Of a stretch of DNA of 44,826 nucleotides, positions 1-8,889 are shown piece by piece. The notes beneath the pieces were generated by a model, which ran no database searches, was not told the origin of the DNA, and saw only the letters and a program-made list of their open reading frames with translations. Position numbers and translations under genes: made by a program. How positions within the stretch are numbered: position 1 is the first letter of the stretch; each line of letters starts with the position of its first letter. Source of the DNA: Deltaproteobacteria bacterium (lineage in GTDB: Bacteria > Desulfobacterota > Syntrophia > Syntrophales > UBA8958); assembly GCA_026388335.1 (NCBI GenBank), contig JAPLJZ010000126.1, positions 1 to 44,826 of the forward strand, read 5' to 3'.

Positions 1-302
1 GTTTGGGAAGTTGCGGGCTTGTGACGGACTTGCTGCCGGATATTACGCAGGGGTGTGATCTGCGCAAAACAATGATTTACGCCTGCGGGCCTATGGCCAT
101 GCTGAAAACCCTTGCCGAACAATTGGCCCCGACCGGCATCCCCTGCCAAGTCTCAATTGAGGAGCGTATGGCTTGCGGCGTGGGCGCTTGCCTGGGTTGT
201 GCCGTTGCCATCCGGAATCGGCGCGGGAAAAGAGAACAGAAATCGGTCTGCAAAGACGGCCCTGTTTTCGATATCGAGGATATCTGCTGGGATCAGCTAT
301 GA
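1..302 (+). CDS. pyrK: Dihydroorotate dehydrogenase electron-transfer subunit, 3' part
   Basis: This is the C-terminal part (about 99 residues) of the FAD/[2Fe-2S] subunit that passes electrons from dihydroorotate oxidation by PyrD to NAD+ in pyrimidine synthesis. The gene runs off the left edge, so the FAD domain is missing here. What is visible is the end of the NAD-binding lobe (IYACGPMAML) and the cluster-binding pattern C-G-V-G-A-C-L-G-C with a further Cys 19 residues on (SVCKDGP), which is the usual four-cysteine PyrK arrangement. The stop overlaps the start of pyrD (ATGA at 299), so the two subunits are translationally coupled, as is common in type 1B operons. The TTG at 3 is an internal codon and not a real start. 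Confidence 0.93.
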   Translation, partial: LGSCGLVTDLLPDITQGCDLRKTMIYACGPMAMLKTLAEQLAPTGIPCQVSIEERMACGVGACLGCAVAIRNRRGKREQKSVCKDGPVFDIEDICWDQL

Positions 303-1240
303 AGAACCGGAAAGATCATGACACGCAACAAATAAATCTCGCAATCGAAATCGGGACGCTGAAGCTGAAAAACCCCGTAATGACAGCATCAGGAACCTTC
401 GGTTATGGCGAAGAATATGCCCCGTATGTGGACCTTAACCGTCTCGGAGCAATCATCGTCAAAGGGTTGTCATTGAAGCCGCGCCACGGTAATCCCTCAC
501 CGCGCATTATGGAAACGCCCGCCGGCATGCTCAACGCCATCGGTTTGCAGAATGTTGGCGTTAAAAGCTTTATCCGGGACAAACTACCCTATCTTCGACA
601 ATTCGATACCGCAATTATTGCCAATGTTTATGGGGAAACGATCGAGGAGTATCTCCGGGTCAGCGAGATCTTGACGGCGGCAGGCGGAGTTCATGCCCTG
701 GAAATCAATGTGTCCTGCCCCAATGTTAAAAAAGGCGGTGTCGCCTTTGGAACGGACCCGGACATGGTCACGGAAGTGACAGCGGGAGTGAAGGGAGTTA
801 CCGATCTGCCCGTGATCGTCAAACTTTCTCCTAACGTCACGGATATTGTCGTCATAGCGAAAGCGGCGGAAGCCGCCGGGGCCGATGCCGTATCGTTGAT
901 CAATACGATTACCGGTATGTCTGTCGATGTAGAGAAAAGAATCCCCCATCTGAAGAATGTTACCGGGGGATTGTCCGGCCCGGCCATCAAGCCGATCGCG
1001 CTGAGAATGGTCTGGCAGGCGGCCAGTCAGGTCCACATTCCCGTCATTGGCGTGGGCGGGATAATGTCTGCCGCTGATGCCCTGGAATATTTTATTGTCG
1101 GGGCCCGGGCGATTCAGGTAGGGACGGCTAATTTTGTAGAGCCCCGGGTGACCATGAGCATTATCGAAGGCATAGAGGAGTACATGAAGAGACATCATGT
1201 CGTCGATATGGATGATCTCGTGGGATCATTGAGAATATAG
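299..1240 (+). CDS. pyrD: Dihydroorotate dehydrogenase, catalytic subunit (class 1B)
   Basis: FMN enzyme that oxidises dihydroorotate to orotate in the cytoplasm, working as a heterotetramer with PyrK. The open frame extends upstream to 173, but ATG 299 is chosen because it overlaps the pyrK stop (ATGA) and gives a normal 313-residue protein starting MKNRKDHD. The class 1 fingerprint is clear: TASGTFGYG near residue 30, the active-site loop NVSCPNVKKGG with the catalytic Cys that marks class 1B, the KLSPNV strand, and the phosphate-binding GVGGI and AIQVGTANF motifs near the C-terminus. Its partner lies immediately upstream, which supports the NAD-dependent 1B type. No unusual residues were seen. 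Confidence 0.96.
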   Translation: MKNRKDHDTQQINLAIEIGTLKLKNPVMTASGTFGYGEEYAPYVDLNRLGAIIVKGLSLKPRHGNPSPRIMETPAGMLNAIGLQNVGVKSFIRDKLPYLRQFDTAIIANVYGETIEEYLRVSEILTAAGGVHALEINVSCPNVKKGGVAFGTDPDMVTEVTAGVKGVTDLPVIVKLSPNVTDIVVIAKAAEAAGADAVSLINTITGMSVDVEKRIPHLKNVTGGLSGPAIKPIALRMVWQAASQVHIPVIGVGGIMSAADALEYFIVGARAIQVGTANFVEPRVTMSIIEGIEEYMKRHHVVDMDDLVGSLRI

Positions 1241-1291
1241 AGGGTGCGGAGATCTGTAAGGGGCTCTGCTTGGGGAAAGGAGAATAATCTG

Positions 1292-1975
1292 ATGGCAGGA
1301 TACGAGGTCATTGCCGAAGGCATTTATCTTGTAGGTGGTCCGAACATTTCACGATCTGAGGATGCCACGGTTTTCGTTGTTGATTTTGATGGCGAACTCA
1401 TCATGATCGATTCCGGGTCCGGACGGAGCTCCCGTATTCTCGAAGATAATATTCGCGCCGCCGGCCTTGATCCCCATAAGATCAGCCGTCTGATTCTAAC
1501 TCATTGCCATATCGATCACATCGGCTCTGCCCCTTATTTCCGCAGCGAATATGGATGCCGGATCCTTATTCACGAGGAGGACGCGGAAGCGCTTGAGGCG
1601 GGCGATCCGGTGCAAACGGCGGCAAACTGGTATGAAACGGATTTCCCGCCCACGAAGATCGATGAAAAACTGAAAGGCGATGGGGGCAGCCTGGATTTCG
1701 GAAAAGACAGGCTGCTTTGGCTGCACACGCCCGGACATACCCCCGGTTCTATTTGTCTTTATCTAGATCGGGGCGGGAGAAGGATTCTTTTCGGCCAGGA
1801 TATTCATGGGCCGTTTCTGCCCAGCTTCAGATCGGATATCGGAAAATGGCAGGAGTCGATGGAGAAACTTTTGTTATTAAAGGCGGATGTCCTCTGTGAG
1901 GGTCATTTCGGTATCTTTCAGCCGCAAGAGCGCGTAACGGGGTATATAAAAAAACATTTACGCCAGAACAGTTGA
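1292..1975 (+). CDS. MBL-fold metallo-hydrolase
   Basis: A 227-residue metallo-beta-lactamase-fold hydrolase. The metal ligands are seen as THCHIDH, the later His in HTPGHTPGS, the Asp in LFGQDIHG and a last His in CEGHFG. This is the set expected for a two-metal glyoxalase-II-like enzyme; the substrate cannot be read from the sequence. A GTG further upstream (1244) would add 16 residues, but ATG 1292 is preceded at the right distance by GGGGAAAGGAG (1272-1282), so that start is preferred. It follows pyrD by about 50 bases and probably shares its transcript. It ends 14 bases before the convergent HD-GYP gene. Confidence 0.88.
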   Translation: MAGYEVIAEGIYLVGGPNISRSEDATVFVVDFDGELIMIDSGSGRSSRILEDNIRAAGLDPHKISRLILTHCHIDHIGSAPYFRSEYGCRILIHEEDAEALEAGDPVQTAANWYETDFPPTKIDEKLKGDGGSLDFGKDRLLWLHTPGHTPGSICLYLDRGGRRILFGQDIHGPFLPSFRSDIGKWQESMEKLLLLKADVLCEGHFGIFQPQERVTGYIKKHLRQNS

Positions 1976-1989
1976 CGCCCTTGCTAAAG

Positions 1990-3903
1990 TCACTCCCGCG
2001 CAGGCAGGAGTCCCGGCCCTTGTCCATAGAGTTGCAGACATGCATCGACGACCTCGGGGTCGTAGAGAATCCCCCGGTTATTCCGTAGTTCCTCCAGGGC
2101 CTGATCGATGCCCAGCGCTTCCTGATAGGGACGGTGAGAAGAAATGGAATCGATGACGTCAGCTACGGCGATAATTCTGGCCTCCAGGCAGATTTGATCT
2201 CCCGACAAACCATGCGGGTATCCGGAACCATCCATACGTTCATGATGCTGAATGATTATAGGAGCAATAGGAACGGGGAAATCGATATTATTTAAGATGA
2301 CATGTCCCATTTCAGGGTGAGACTTGATCAGATTGAACTCCACGTCATCTAAAGCGCTTGGTTTACTAAGGATTTCAGCGGGAATATAAATTTTGCCGAT
2401 GTCGTGGATCTCAGCGCTGATTTTGATGATATCCGTTTGTTCCTTGGAAAGATTCATTTTCTGGGCAATTGCTTCGGCGATCCTGGCAACGGCGCGCTGA
2501 TGTCCGGCCGTGTAGGGATCCCTTATTTCAACCATGGCGGAAATGGTGTCGATAATGCCGCTCATTATCCGCTTCAGTTTCTTGATATTATCTTCCAGTG
2601 AGATTTTATTGAGAACATGCTCGTTGACATCATGGGTAACCACGACGGCGTGGGTGATCTCACCATCTGTTGATCGTCGGTAAGGGTAATAGCTGACATC
2701 ATAGTGACGTGATCCTCCCCGGTCAAATTCAAAGGATTCCTGGTAGGAAACCTCCTGTCCTGAGAAACAGCGGTCCAGATGCGACTGGATGACATCAGCC
2801 GACTCCGGTCCCCATATCTCCTGGACGGTCTTGTTGAGGATCTGATCGGGGCTCTTTTTATGAGCGATGCAGTAAGAATTGCTTACCGCTTCATACCGCA
2901 GATCTCTATTGATGAGGGTCATGAATTCACGAGCAGTGTTCACAATAAAGGCATACCTTCTCCACATCTCTTGTGTCTCCTGCAGAGACGCTTCGATTTG
3001 TTTCCTATCATGAATCTCCTTGGCAAGGGCTTCGCTTTTTTCTCTCAGCAAAAGTACCTGCTGTTCTGAACGGTGGTGAAGAACAGTATTTCTCAAGGCG
3101 AAATTAATTGTTGAGAGCATGACCGAAATCGTCTGGAGATCTTCTTCAACGAATGGCTTACGATCCTCGTTACGAACAAGCATCAAGACTGCCGTCATAT
3201 CGTCTTCGTTGACAACCGGGATGGAAAGAGTTGATTTCCTGCCCGGGCCGGTAGTTGCGATCTGGGGTTTCATTTTTAAAATGGCGAGACGGGCCTGACA
3301 CTCAAGGTCATAAGTCAAGGTTTCTTTATCAGGCTGACGTGCAAGTCCATCCCCATGAAGAAGCTGAAGAGGTTGGTTATTTTCAACAAGAAAAATTACG
3401 CCGAATGTCGCATTGGCAACACTTTGAGACTTGCCGGCAAGAGAATCCAGTAAGTTCCTGATGTCCATAGCTTGATTGGCAATTTCTGTAAGTTCCTTAA
3501 TGGCGGCGAGTTCATTTACCCTGCTTTTCAATTCTGTTGTCGTTTCCTGAAACTTGACAAGAAGACTTTGGAATGAATGGCTGATATCGTTTAGTTCCAC
3601 CATATCAGCCTGGCTGTCCAGAGCGCTTTGGACATTGAATCCCGTCGCGACTTTTTCCGCAATATGAGATACTTTAAGAATCCGATCAAAAATCTGGCGC
3701 AAAATGATCAGTCCCGATAAAACCACAAAGAGTATCATAAGGTATGCAAGAATATACTCCGTATTAGCGAAAGCTTCTTTCGTATAGAGGAGGTAGGTGA
3801 GAATGGAAAAAGGCAGGACGAATAAGAGTGCCTGAATAATAACCAGCTTATATTGAAGACCTTTTCCCTCAATGCTTAATCCTTTTAAAACCGATGTAGA
3901 CAT
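1990..3903 (-). CDS. Membrane HD-GYP sensor protein (HAMP-like/GAF/PAS/HD-GYP)
   Basis: 637 residues, predicted cyclic-di-GMP phosphodiesterase with sensory input. In order: two N-terminal membrane helices (about residues 18-70) separated by a very short loop, so there is almost no periplasmic domain; a HAMP-like helix and coiled coil; a GAF-like region (about 140-280); a second coiled coil; a PAS domain (about 315-430) with the PAC end YDVSYYPYRR; and an HD-GYP domain. The catalytic HD is in HDIGK (500-504) and the diagnostic HHERMDGSGYP is at about 553-563, so the metal and GYP motifs are complete. The start at 3903 has a good GAGGAG site upstream. It is transcribed alone, downstream of hrpA on the same strand. 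Which ligand the GAF or PAS domains sense is unknown. Confidence 0.92.
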   Translation of the reverse strand: MSTSVLKGLSIEGKGLQYKLVIIQALLFVLPFSILTYLLYTKEAFANTEYILAYLMILFVVLSGLIILRQIFDRILKVSHIAEKVATGFNVQSALDSQADMVELNDISHSFQSLLVKFQETTTELKSRVNELAAIKELTEIANQAMDIRNLLDSLAGKSQSVANATFGVIFLVENNQPLQLLHGDGLARQPDKETLTYDLECQARLAILKMKPQIATTGPGRKSTLSIPVVNEDDMTAVLMLVRNEDRKPFVEEDLQTISVMLSTINFALRNTVLHHRSEQQVLLLREKSEALAKEIHDRKQIEASLQETQEMWRRYAFIVNTAREFMTLINRDLRYEAVSNSYCIAHKKSPDQILNKTVQEIWGPESADVIQSHLDRCFSGQEVSYQESFEFDRGGSRHYDVSYYPYRRSTDGEITHAVVVTHDVNEHVLNKISLEDNIKKLKRIMSGIIDTISAMVEIRDPYTAGHQRAVARIAEAIAQKMNLSKEQTDIIKISAEIHDIGKIYIPAEILSKPSALDDVEFNLIKSHPEMGHVILNNIDFPVPIAPIIIQHHERMDGSGYPHGLSGDQICLEARIIAVADVIDSISSHRPYQEALGIDQALEELRNNRGILYDPEVVDACLQLYGQGPGLLPARE

Positions 3904-3996
3904 AATCAGGACTCCTCAAAGATGATCATTTACGTAATGTAAGCGAAGATTAGCAAAAATGAAAAAATTTATAAAGAGTTATTTATGGAGCGGGTT

Positions 3997-6900
3997 TCAG
4001 ATAAGAGATTGGATCTCGGCAATTTTTATTTCAAGCCGTTTTCCGGATACGGGAAAAGGAGTCTTGAGTTCCTGAGCGAAGAGGGACACTTTATACTCTT
4101 CGATCATCCAGAATAGCTCGTCAATGGCTGCTTTTTTACCGTCTGATGTCAGTGCCGAGATATCATTTCTGAGGGCTTGCCACTCAGTGGTGTAAGACTG
4201 AATTTCCCGCGTCCTGTCCAGGGCCTTTTCGAGGTGAAAAAGTCCTCTGCCGGCGCGAATTTCCAGGGCGCAGATGTAGCGGCTTAATTGCGATATCCTT
4301 TCGTGAGGATAAGCCTCGAGAAAATCAAGAGGAAGAAGCGCTGCGAGTTCCTGCCGCAACTGGCGGAGATAGGACACGGCCTGTTTATGAGAATGATTCT
4401 CCTTTTCAAGGCGGTTCAGGGTCTGAATGGCCTGGAAATTAGCCTCCAGAACCGGCATAGCCAGAGAGAGGGCATCCTGCCCCTTGGGGATAATATTTGA
4501 TCGCATTTTTTGGGCATGGTCGATAAATAGTTCTTTATTTCTGATATATACAAATAATAGATCATGTATAACTTTATTGTAGAGGATCTTGGCGACGGCC
4601 CTGGTTCCCCCAAACATTTCCGCCCAGATTTTCAGATTTCCTGTTGGGACCAAGGTTTTCCTCAAATACTTTAATTCACCCTCAAAGTGCTTTTCATAAA
4701 GGGCGGCCACCCCGGAACGGTGGGAGGCCTCGGCATCCGGAAAGGAAGGGAAAAGACGTAAATTTATGCTTCCTTCCGCAAACTCCAGGGCAGGGAAGGC
4801 GACACCCGCCGGCTGGTCTGGAGTTCCCAGGGGTATGGATTCCGGCAAGTCACCGAAATCCCAAGAGGTGATATTTCCACGTTCCCATGTTTTGCGGGCC
4901 CTTTGGAAGCTTTCCGATTGAATCTGACCGAGGAACTGTTCATGCAAGCTGTTGATATCCCGACTGCTGGCCAGGGTTTGACCATTTTCATCGGCGACAA
5001 CAAAGCGCATCTTCAGTTGGTCGGGCAACGCCGTAAGGGGCCACACGGCAGGAGGGATGGTGACGCCAAATTGCTCCTTCAAAATCCGGCCGAGAACAAT
5101 CGGCAGGTTCTGCTCATTCCTGTTCAGATGCATAATAAGCGTTTCCGCCACCGTTTTTAAGGGCGGTAATTGCTTGCGGTAAACCTTGGGGAGTCCCCTG
5201 ACCAGGGAATGAACCTGTTCCGGAAGCAAACCGGGTACGGCCATTTCAAAGGAATGGGGAGAAAGCGCCGTAATGATGGAGACAGGAATTTCGGCGGTGA
5301 CGCCGTCTTCCGGTGTTCCCGGCGTGAAGCGGTAGGTTAGGGGGATGCGGACCCCATGGACAACCGTCTCATCAGGCCAGGCGCTCAAAGCCTCGGTATC
5401 CGGGGATTGAAGAAGAATATCTTCTTCCTTCATCCGGAGAAAATCTTCGCCTCCCTGTTGGCGGATATATTTCTGGAAGGTCCGCTCATCATGAATTTTT
5501 AGGAGCCGCCGGCGGTAAAAACTGAAGACGGCCTCTTCGCTGAGAAGCACTCCCTGACGGCGGAACTTGTTTTCCATGATACGGACCTTTTCGATGACCT
5601 CCTCGTTGTGACTCAGGAACGGGTAGTCCCTTTTCATGGACCCCTGCATGAGCCCTTCACGAATGAAAATATCGTTGGCGGCGGCGGGATCGATCCGCCC
5701 GTACGAAACTATCCTCCTGGGGATGATCAAGAGACCGAAGAGGCTCACCTGGGCGAAGGCTTGGACTTCCCCCCGTTCTTTGCTCCAGTAGGGTTCGGAA
5801 TAGGTCACCCGACACAACGAACCGGCGACTTCCTCGATCCATTCCGGCTGGATCGTGGCCACCGTCCGTGCGTAGAGTCGCGATGTCTCCACCCATTCTG
5901 CGGCAACGATCCATTGCCCGCCGCCGCCGCGCTTGAATAGTCCGGAACCGGGAAAGATCATCGCCTCCTTGCCTTTGGGAGCGGTGTAGAGATTCTTCTC
6001 CTTTTTCGTCGCAATACCGGAAAGAAGCCCGCTCAGAATCACCTTGTGGATGGTTGCATATTTATCTTCAGTTAAATTCAACTCCTTGGCGATGCCCTGC
6101 TTCATCTCTTCAGCGATGATGACCCGGAGTTGGCGATGGAGATCCTGCCACTCCCGCATCCGCCGGTATGAGAGAAAATGTTCCCGACAGAATTTTCGCA
6201 GCCGCCCCTGAGATTTATCTTTCTCCCATGCTTCGTGGTAAACATTCCAGATCCGCAGCAAAGTTGCAAAGTCCGATGCCGGGTCCCGGAAACGGGCGTG
6301 CATCTGATCCACCTGGGCTGCTTTCTCCTGGGGCCGCTCCCGGGGATCGACAATGCTCAGGGCCGCAGTGATGATCAAAATATCTTCCAGGCAGCCTCGT
6401 TTCATGGCCTCGATGATCATCCTCGCAATGCGCGGGTCGAGGGGCAAGCGGGCCATCAGGCGGCCAATATCGCTCAGTACGGGCTTTTCTTCGATCCGGA
6501 CGGCGCCGAGTTCCTTGAGAATCTCTATGGCATCGCTGAGCTGTTTCTTGGCCGGGGGATCCAGGAAAGGGAAGGTGTAAACATCCCCGATAGCGAGATA
6601 GAGCATGCGCAGGACAACTCCGGCCAGATTGGCGCGGATGATTTCCGGCGGGGTAAAGGCGGGGCGGGTCAGATAATCGTTTTTCTCATAGAGACGGATG
6701 CAGACCCCGTTACGAACCCGGCCGCAACGCCCCTGCCGCTGATCCGCGCTGCTTTGGGAGATGTTCTGAATGGGCAGGCTGGCCGTGCGCGTCCGGGGAT
6801 TATACTGAGCGATCCGCGCCAGACCGGTATCAACAACATAACGGATGTTGGGGATGGTAATGGATGTCTCCGCCACGTTCGTGGCAACGACAATCTTTTG

Positions 6901-7788
6901 CTGCGCCGAGGGCTGGAATACCCGCTGCTGCTCCGCCCAGGTCAGGCGGGAAAACATGGGCAGGATCGTCATGTCCTTTCCAAAGCGTCCGGCAAGCAAG
7001 TCGCAGGTCTCCCGGATGTCCTGTTCCGTGGGCATGAATATGAGGATGTCTCCCTGATCGCGATCCTCCCGCAGGGCCTCTACCGCCTCTACCGCGGCGT
7101 CAAGATAAGAGCCGCCGTCTCCGTTATCGTCCTCCCCTTCGGGGGCGAGGGGCCGGTAGCGTACCTCCACGGGATAGAGCCGCCCGGAAATCTGAATGAT
7201 GGGAGCCTTGTTGAAGGCTTGGGAGAATTTCTCCGTATCCATGGTGGCCGAGGTGATGATGACCTTCAGATCCGGGCGCCGGGGAAGGATCGTCCGGAGG
7301 ATACCGATGATGAAATCGATATTGAGGTTCCGTTCGTGGGCCTCATCGACGATAATGGTGTCATAGCGGCGCAGGAGGCGATCCCCCTGGGCCTCCATGA
7401 GCAGGACGCCGTCCGTCATCAGCTTGATATAGGAATGGAGACCCGCCTTTTCATCGAAACGGATCTTGTAGGCGACGGATTGGCCTATCTGTTCGCCCAG
7501 TTCCTCGGCAATGCGCTGGGCGACCGTAATCGCCGCCACCCGCCGGGGTTGGGTGCAGCCGATGAGTCCCCGGATTCCCCGCCCGGCGTCAAGGCACATC
7601 TTGGGGATCTGGGTCGATTTCCCGGAGCCTGTTTCCCCCGCGATGATCAGTACCTGATGCTTCCTGATCGCCGCCACGATTTCTTCTTTCCGGGCGGTAA
7701 TTGGCAGTTGGAGGGGATAAGTGGTCTGTGGCGCCAGGTCCTGACGTTCTTCCCATCTTTTTTGCAGAGTCGAGCGGGTTCGTTCCAT
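3997..7788 (-). CDS. hrpA: ATP-dependent RNA helicase HrpA (DEAH family)
   Basis: 1263 residues, the normal size for bacterial HrpA, a DEAH-box helicase acting on mRNA and on stalled ribosomes. Walker A is GETGSGKST (51-59), the DEAH box is at about 148-151, the SAT motif (ITSATMD) follows, and motif VI is QRQGRCGR. Behind the helicase core come the HA2/OB region and the long C-terminal HrpA domain (DUF3418). The start at 7788 has AGGGA eight bases upstream. Two short pieces of this gene (7094-7117 and 7532-7598) recur as a fused copy at 8713-8799, outside the gene. Large open frames on the opposite strand are codon-usage shadows. Confidence 0.97.
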   Translation of the reverse strand: MERTRSTLQKRWEERQDLAPQTTYPLQLPITARKEEIVAAIRKHQVLIIAGETGSGKSTQIPKMCLDAGRGIRGLIGCTQPRRVAAITVAQRIAEELGEQIGQSVAYKIRFDEKAGLHSYIKLMTDGVLLMEAQGDRLLRRYDTIIVDEAHERNLNIDFIIGILRTILPRRPDLKVIITSATMDTEKFSQAFNKAPIIQISGRLYPVEVRYRPLAPEGEDDNGDGGSYLDAAVEAVEALREDRDQGDILIFMPTEQDIRETCDLLAGRFGKDMTILPMFSRLTWAEQQRVFQPSAQQKIVVATNVAETSITIPNIRYVVDTGLARIAQYNPRTRTASLPIQNISQSSADQRQGRCGRVRNGVCIRLYEKNDYLTRPAFTPPEIIRANLAGVVLRMLYLAIGDVYTFPFLDPPAKKQLSDAIEILKELGAVRIEEKPVLSDIGRLMARLPLDPRIARMIIEAMKRGCLEDILIITAALSIVDPRERPQEKAAQVDQMHARFRDPASDFATLLRIWNVYHEAWEKDKSQGRLRKFCREHFLSYRRMREWQDLHRQLRVIIAEEMKQGIAKELNLTEDKYATIHKVILSGLLSGIATKKEKNLYTAPKGKEAMIFPGSGLFKRGGGGQWIVAAEWVETSRLYARTVATIQPEWIEEVAGSLCRVTYSEPYWSKERGEVQAFAQVSLFGLLIIPRRIVSYGRIDPAAANDIFIREGLMQGSMKRDYPFLSHNEEVIEKVRIMENKFRRQGVLLSEEAVFSFYRRRLLKIHDERTFQKYIRQQGGEDFLRMKEEDILLQSPDTEALSAWPDETVVHGVRIPLTYRFTPGTPEDGVTAEIPVSIITALSPHSFEMAVPGLLPEQVHSLVRGLPKVYRKQLPPLKTVAETLIMHLNRNEQNLPIVLGRILKEQFGVTIPPAVWPLTALPDQLKMRFVVADENGQTLASSRDINSLHEQFLGQIQSESFQRARKTWERGNITSWDFGDLPESIPLGTPDQPAGVAFPALEFAEGSINLRLFPSFPDAEASHRSGVAALYEKHFEGELKYLRKTLVPTGNLKIWAEMFGGTRAVAKILYNKVIHDLLFVYIRNKELFIDHAQKMRSNIIPKGQDALSLAMPVLEANFQAIQTLNRLEKENHSHKQAVSYLRQLRQELAALLPLDFLEAYPHERISQLSRYICALEIRAGRGLFHLEKALDRTREIQSYTTEWQALRNDISALTSDGKKAAIDELFWMIEEYKVSLFAQELKTPFPVSGKRLEIKIAEIQSLI

Positions 7789-8115
7789 GCCGTCCCTATT
7801 TCATAACTAAAAAGGTTCTGTCAATGATCTATGCGCCTGATCTTGAAATATGTGATTATCTTCTATGGCTATCGTCCTCCATCTCTCTTCCCCAACCGCA
7901 TCGCCAACCCCTGATTTTCGATGCCAAATATCCCTTGACTCGCAGAAACATCTCCCCTATACCTCGACCCAACAAAAGAAATTCCTTGACTCCAATCCAA
8001 TAAAAAAGATTTGGCCAGCGAAAAATCCGGTGGCGGTCCGTGCTATAACAACACACCGGATAAAAATCTCAGTGACGGCATTTGCCGTCACTGATTCAGG
8101 ACAAAGGATAGTAAT
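7789..8115. other. 327-base intergenic region between divergent hrpA and a membrane-protein gene
   Basis: No gene of convincing quality is seen. It should hold the divergent promoters. Two TTGACT boxes occur in similar contexts (7935-7940 and 7986-7991), but neither has a good -10 at normal spacing. The stretch ends in a perfect inverted repeat at 8069-8094 and a Shine-Dalgarno AAGGA before 8116. Confidence 0.5.
8069..8094. promoter_or_regulatory. Perfect 12-bp inverted repeat upstream of 8116
   Basis: The arms TCAGTGACGGCA and TGCCGTCACTGA are exact reverse complements separated only by TT. The repeat lies 21 bases before the start codon of the membrane-protein gene. It has no T-run after it, so it is more likely an operator or a 5'-UTR hairpin than an intrinsic terminator. 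Function is inferred from position only. Confidence 0.5.
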
Positions 8116-8727
8116 ATGAAGAATACGGAAAGTTTCATTCCTGATTTTAAAGAGCTTGGACTTCTGATGCTGGGTTTTCTCCCATGGATGCTTTTTCTCT
8201 TTCTTTCCGGTCACACAATGACGAGCCTGAAGATCGCTATTGTCATCAGTCTGGTTGCTACGGTTATACTTGGTTATGGCGATTTAAAACGGGGCTTTAT
8301 CCTTAGTTGGGGTACCTTTATCTTTTTTTTAATTTGTCTCATCATGATTGATTTCCTGAATAATGAATGGCTGGCCATGGAAATGGATTTAGTGTCGAAT
8401 GTGTCACTTGCAGGCATTATGTGGTTTACTGTTTTAATCGGTAAACCCTTTGCTCTGCAATACGCCCGGTTAGGTATGCCGAAAGAAAGCTGGAATGATC
8501 TCAGTTTCATCCGTGGTTGCAGGTTCATCACCGTGGTGTGGGCCTGCCTGATGACCTTTGCGGTTCTGATATCGATCCTCAAGAGAACCACCTGGTTGCC
8601 TTTTCCCACCTGGGTTTATTTTGATCTGACCCTCTTAAATATTGTGGTTGGACTTGCTTTCACAACCATCTTTAAAAGGAAAAAACGGTTGCAACGCGAA
8701 CTTGCCACCACTGCTGCGTCGAGATAA
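8116..8727 (+). CDS. Multi-pass membrane protein of unknown function
   Basis: 203 residues with about six hydrophobic helices (around residues 15-30, 38-55, 63-82, 93-112, 138-157 and 167-187) and a basic C-terminal tail (KRKKRLQRE). The overall look recalls small integral membrane proteins such as the septation-protein A group, but no diagnostic motif was recognised and no function is claimed. The start has AAGGA eight bases upstream and a perfect inverted repeat just before it. The last residues (AASR and the stop) fall inside a short sequence that is nearly identical to part of hrpA antisense, so the natural C-terminus was probably replaced by the rearrangement that made the 8713-8799 mosaic. 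Confidence 0.75.
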   Translation: MKNTESFIPDFKELGLLMLGFLPWMLFLFLSGHTMTSLKIAIVISLVATVILGYGDLKRGFILSWGTFIFFLICLIMIDFLNNEWLAMEMDLVSNVSLAGIMWFTVLIGKPFALQYARLGMPKESWNDLSFIRGCRFITVVWACLMTFAVLISILKRTTWLPFPTWVYFDLTLLNIVVGLAFTTIFKRKKRLQRELATTAASR

Positions 8728-8799
8728 GAGCCGCCGCCACCCGCCGGGGCTGGATGCAGCCGATGAGTCCCCGGATTCCCCGCCCGGCGTCAAGGCACA
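8713..8799. repeat. Mosaic duplicate of two hrpA segments
   Basis: Bases 8713-8736 match hrpA 7094-7117 (22 of 24 identical) and bases 8733-8799 match hrpA 7532-7598 (65 of 67 identical), all in the same orientation. The two pieces join through a shared GCCG(CC) microhomology, as if a longer hrpA copy had lost about 415 bases between short repeats. It overlaps the 3' end of the membrane-protein gene and lies about 90 bases before the parB gene, at the left edge of accessory island 1. Confidence 0.9.
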
Positions 8800-8889
8800 C
8801 CTGAATTTCCTTGCTAATTACGTGAATTTGAGTATTATATTGCCGAAGCCATATGAATCAATCTGCTCGGATCAGGAGGATAAGAGAAC

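Noticed and set aside
6178-7806. A 542-codon open frame on the + strand
   Set aside because: It lies entirely antisense to the well-supported hrpA gene, reads as low-complexity Gly/Arg/Asp-rich sequence and has no ribosome site; it is a shadow of GC-rich codons.
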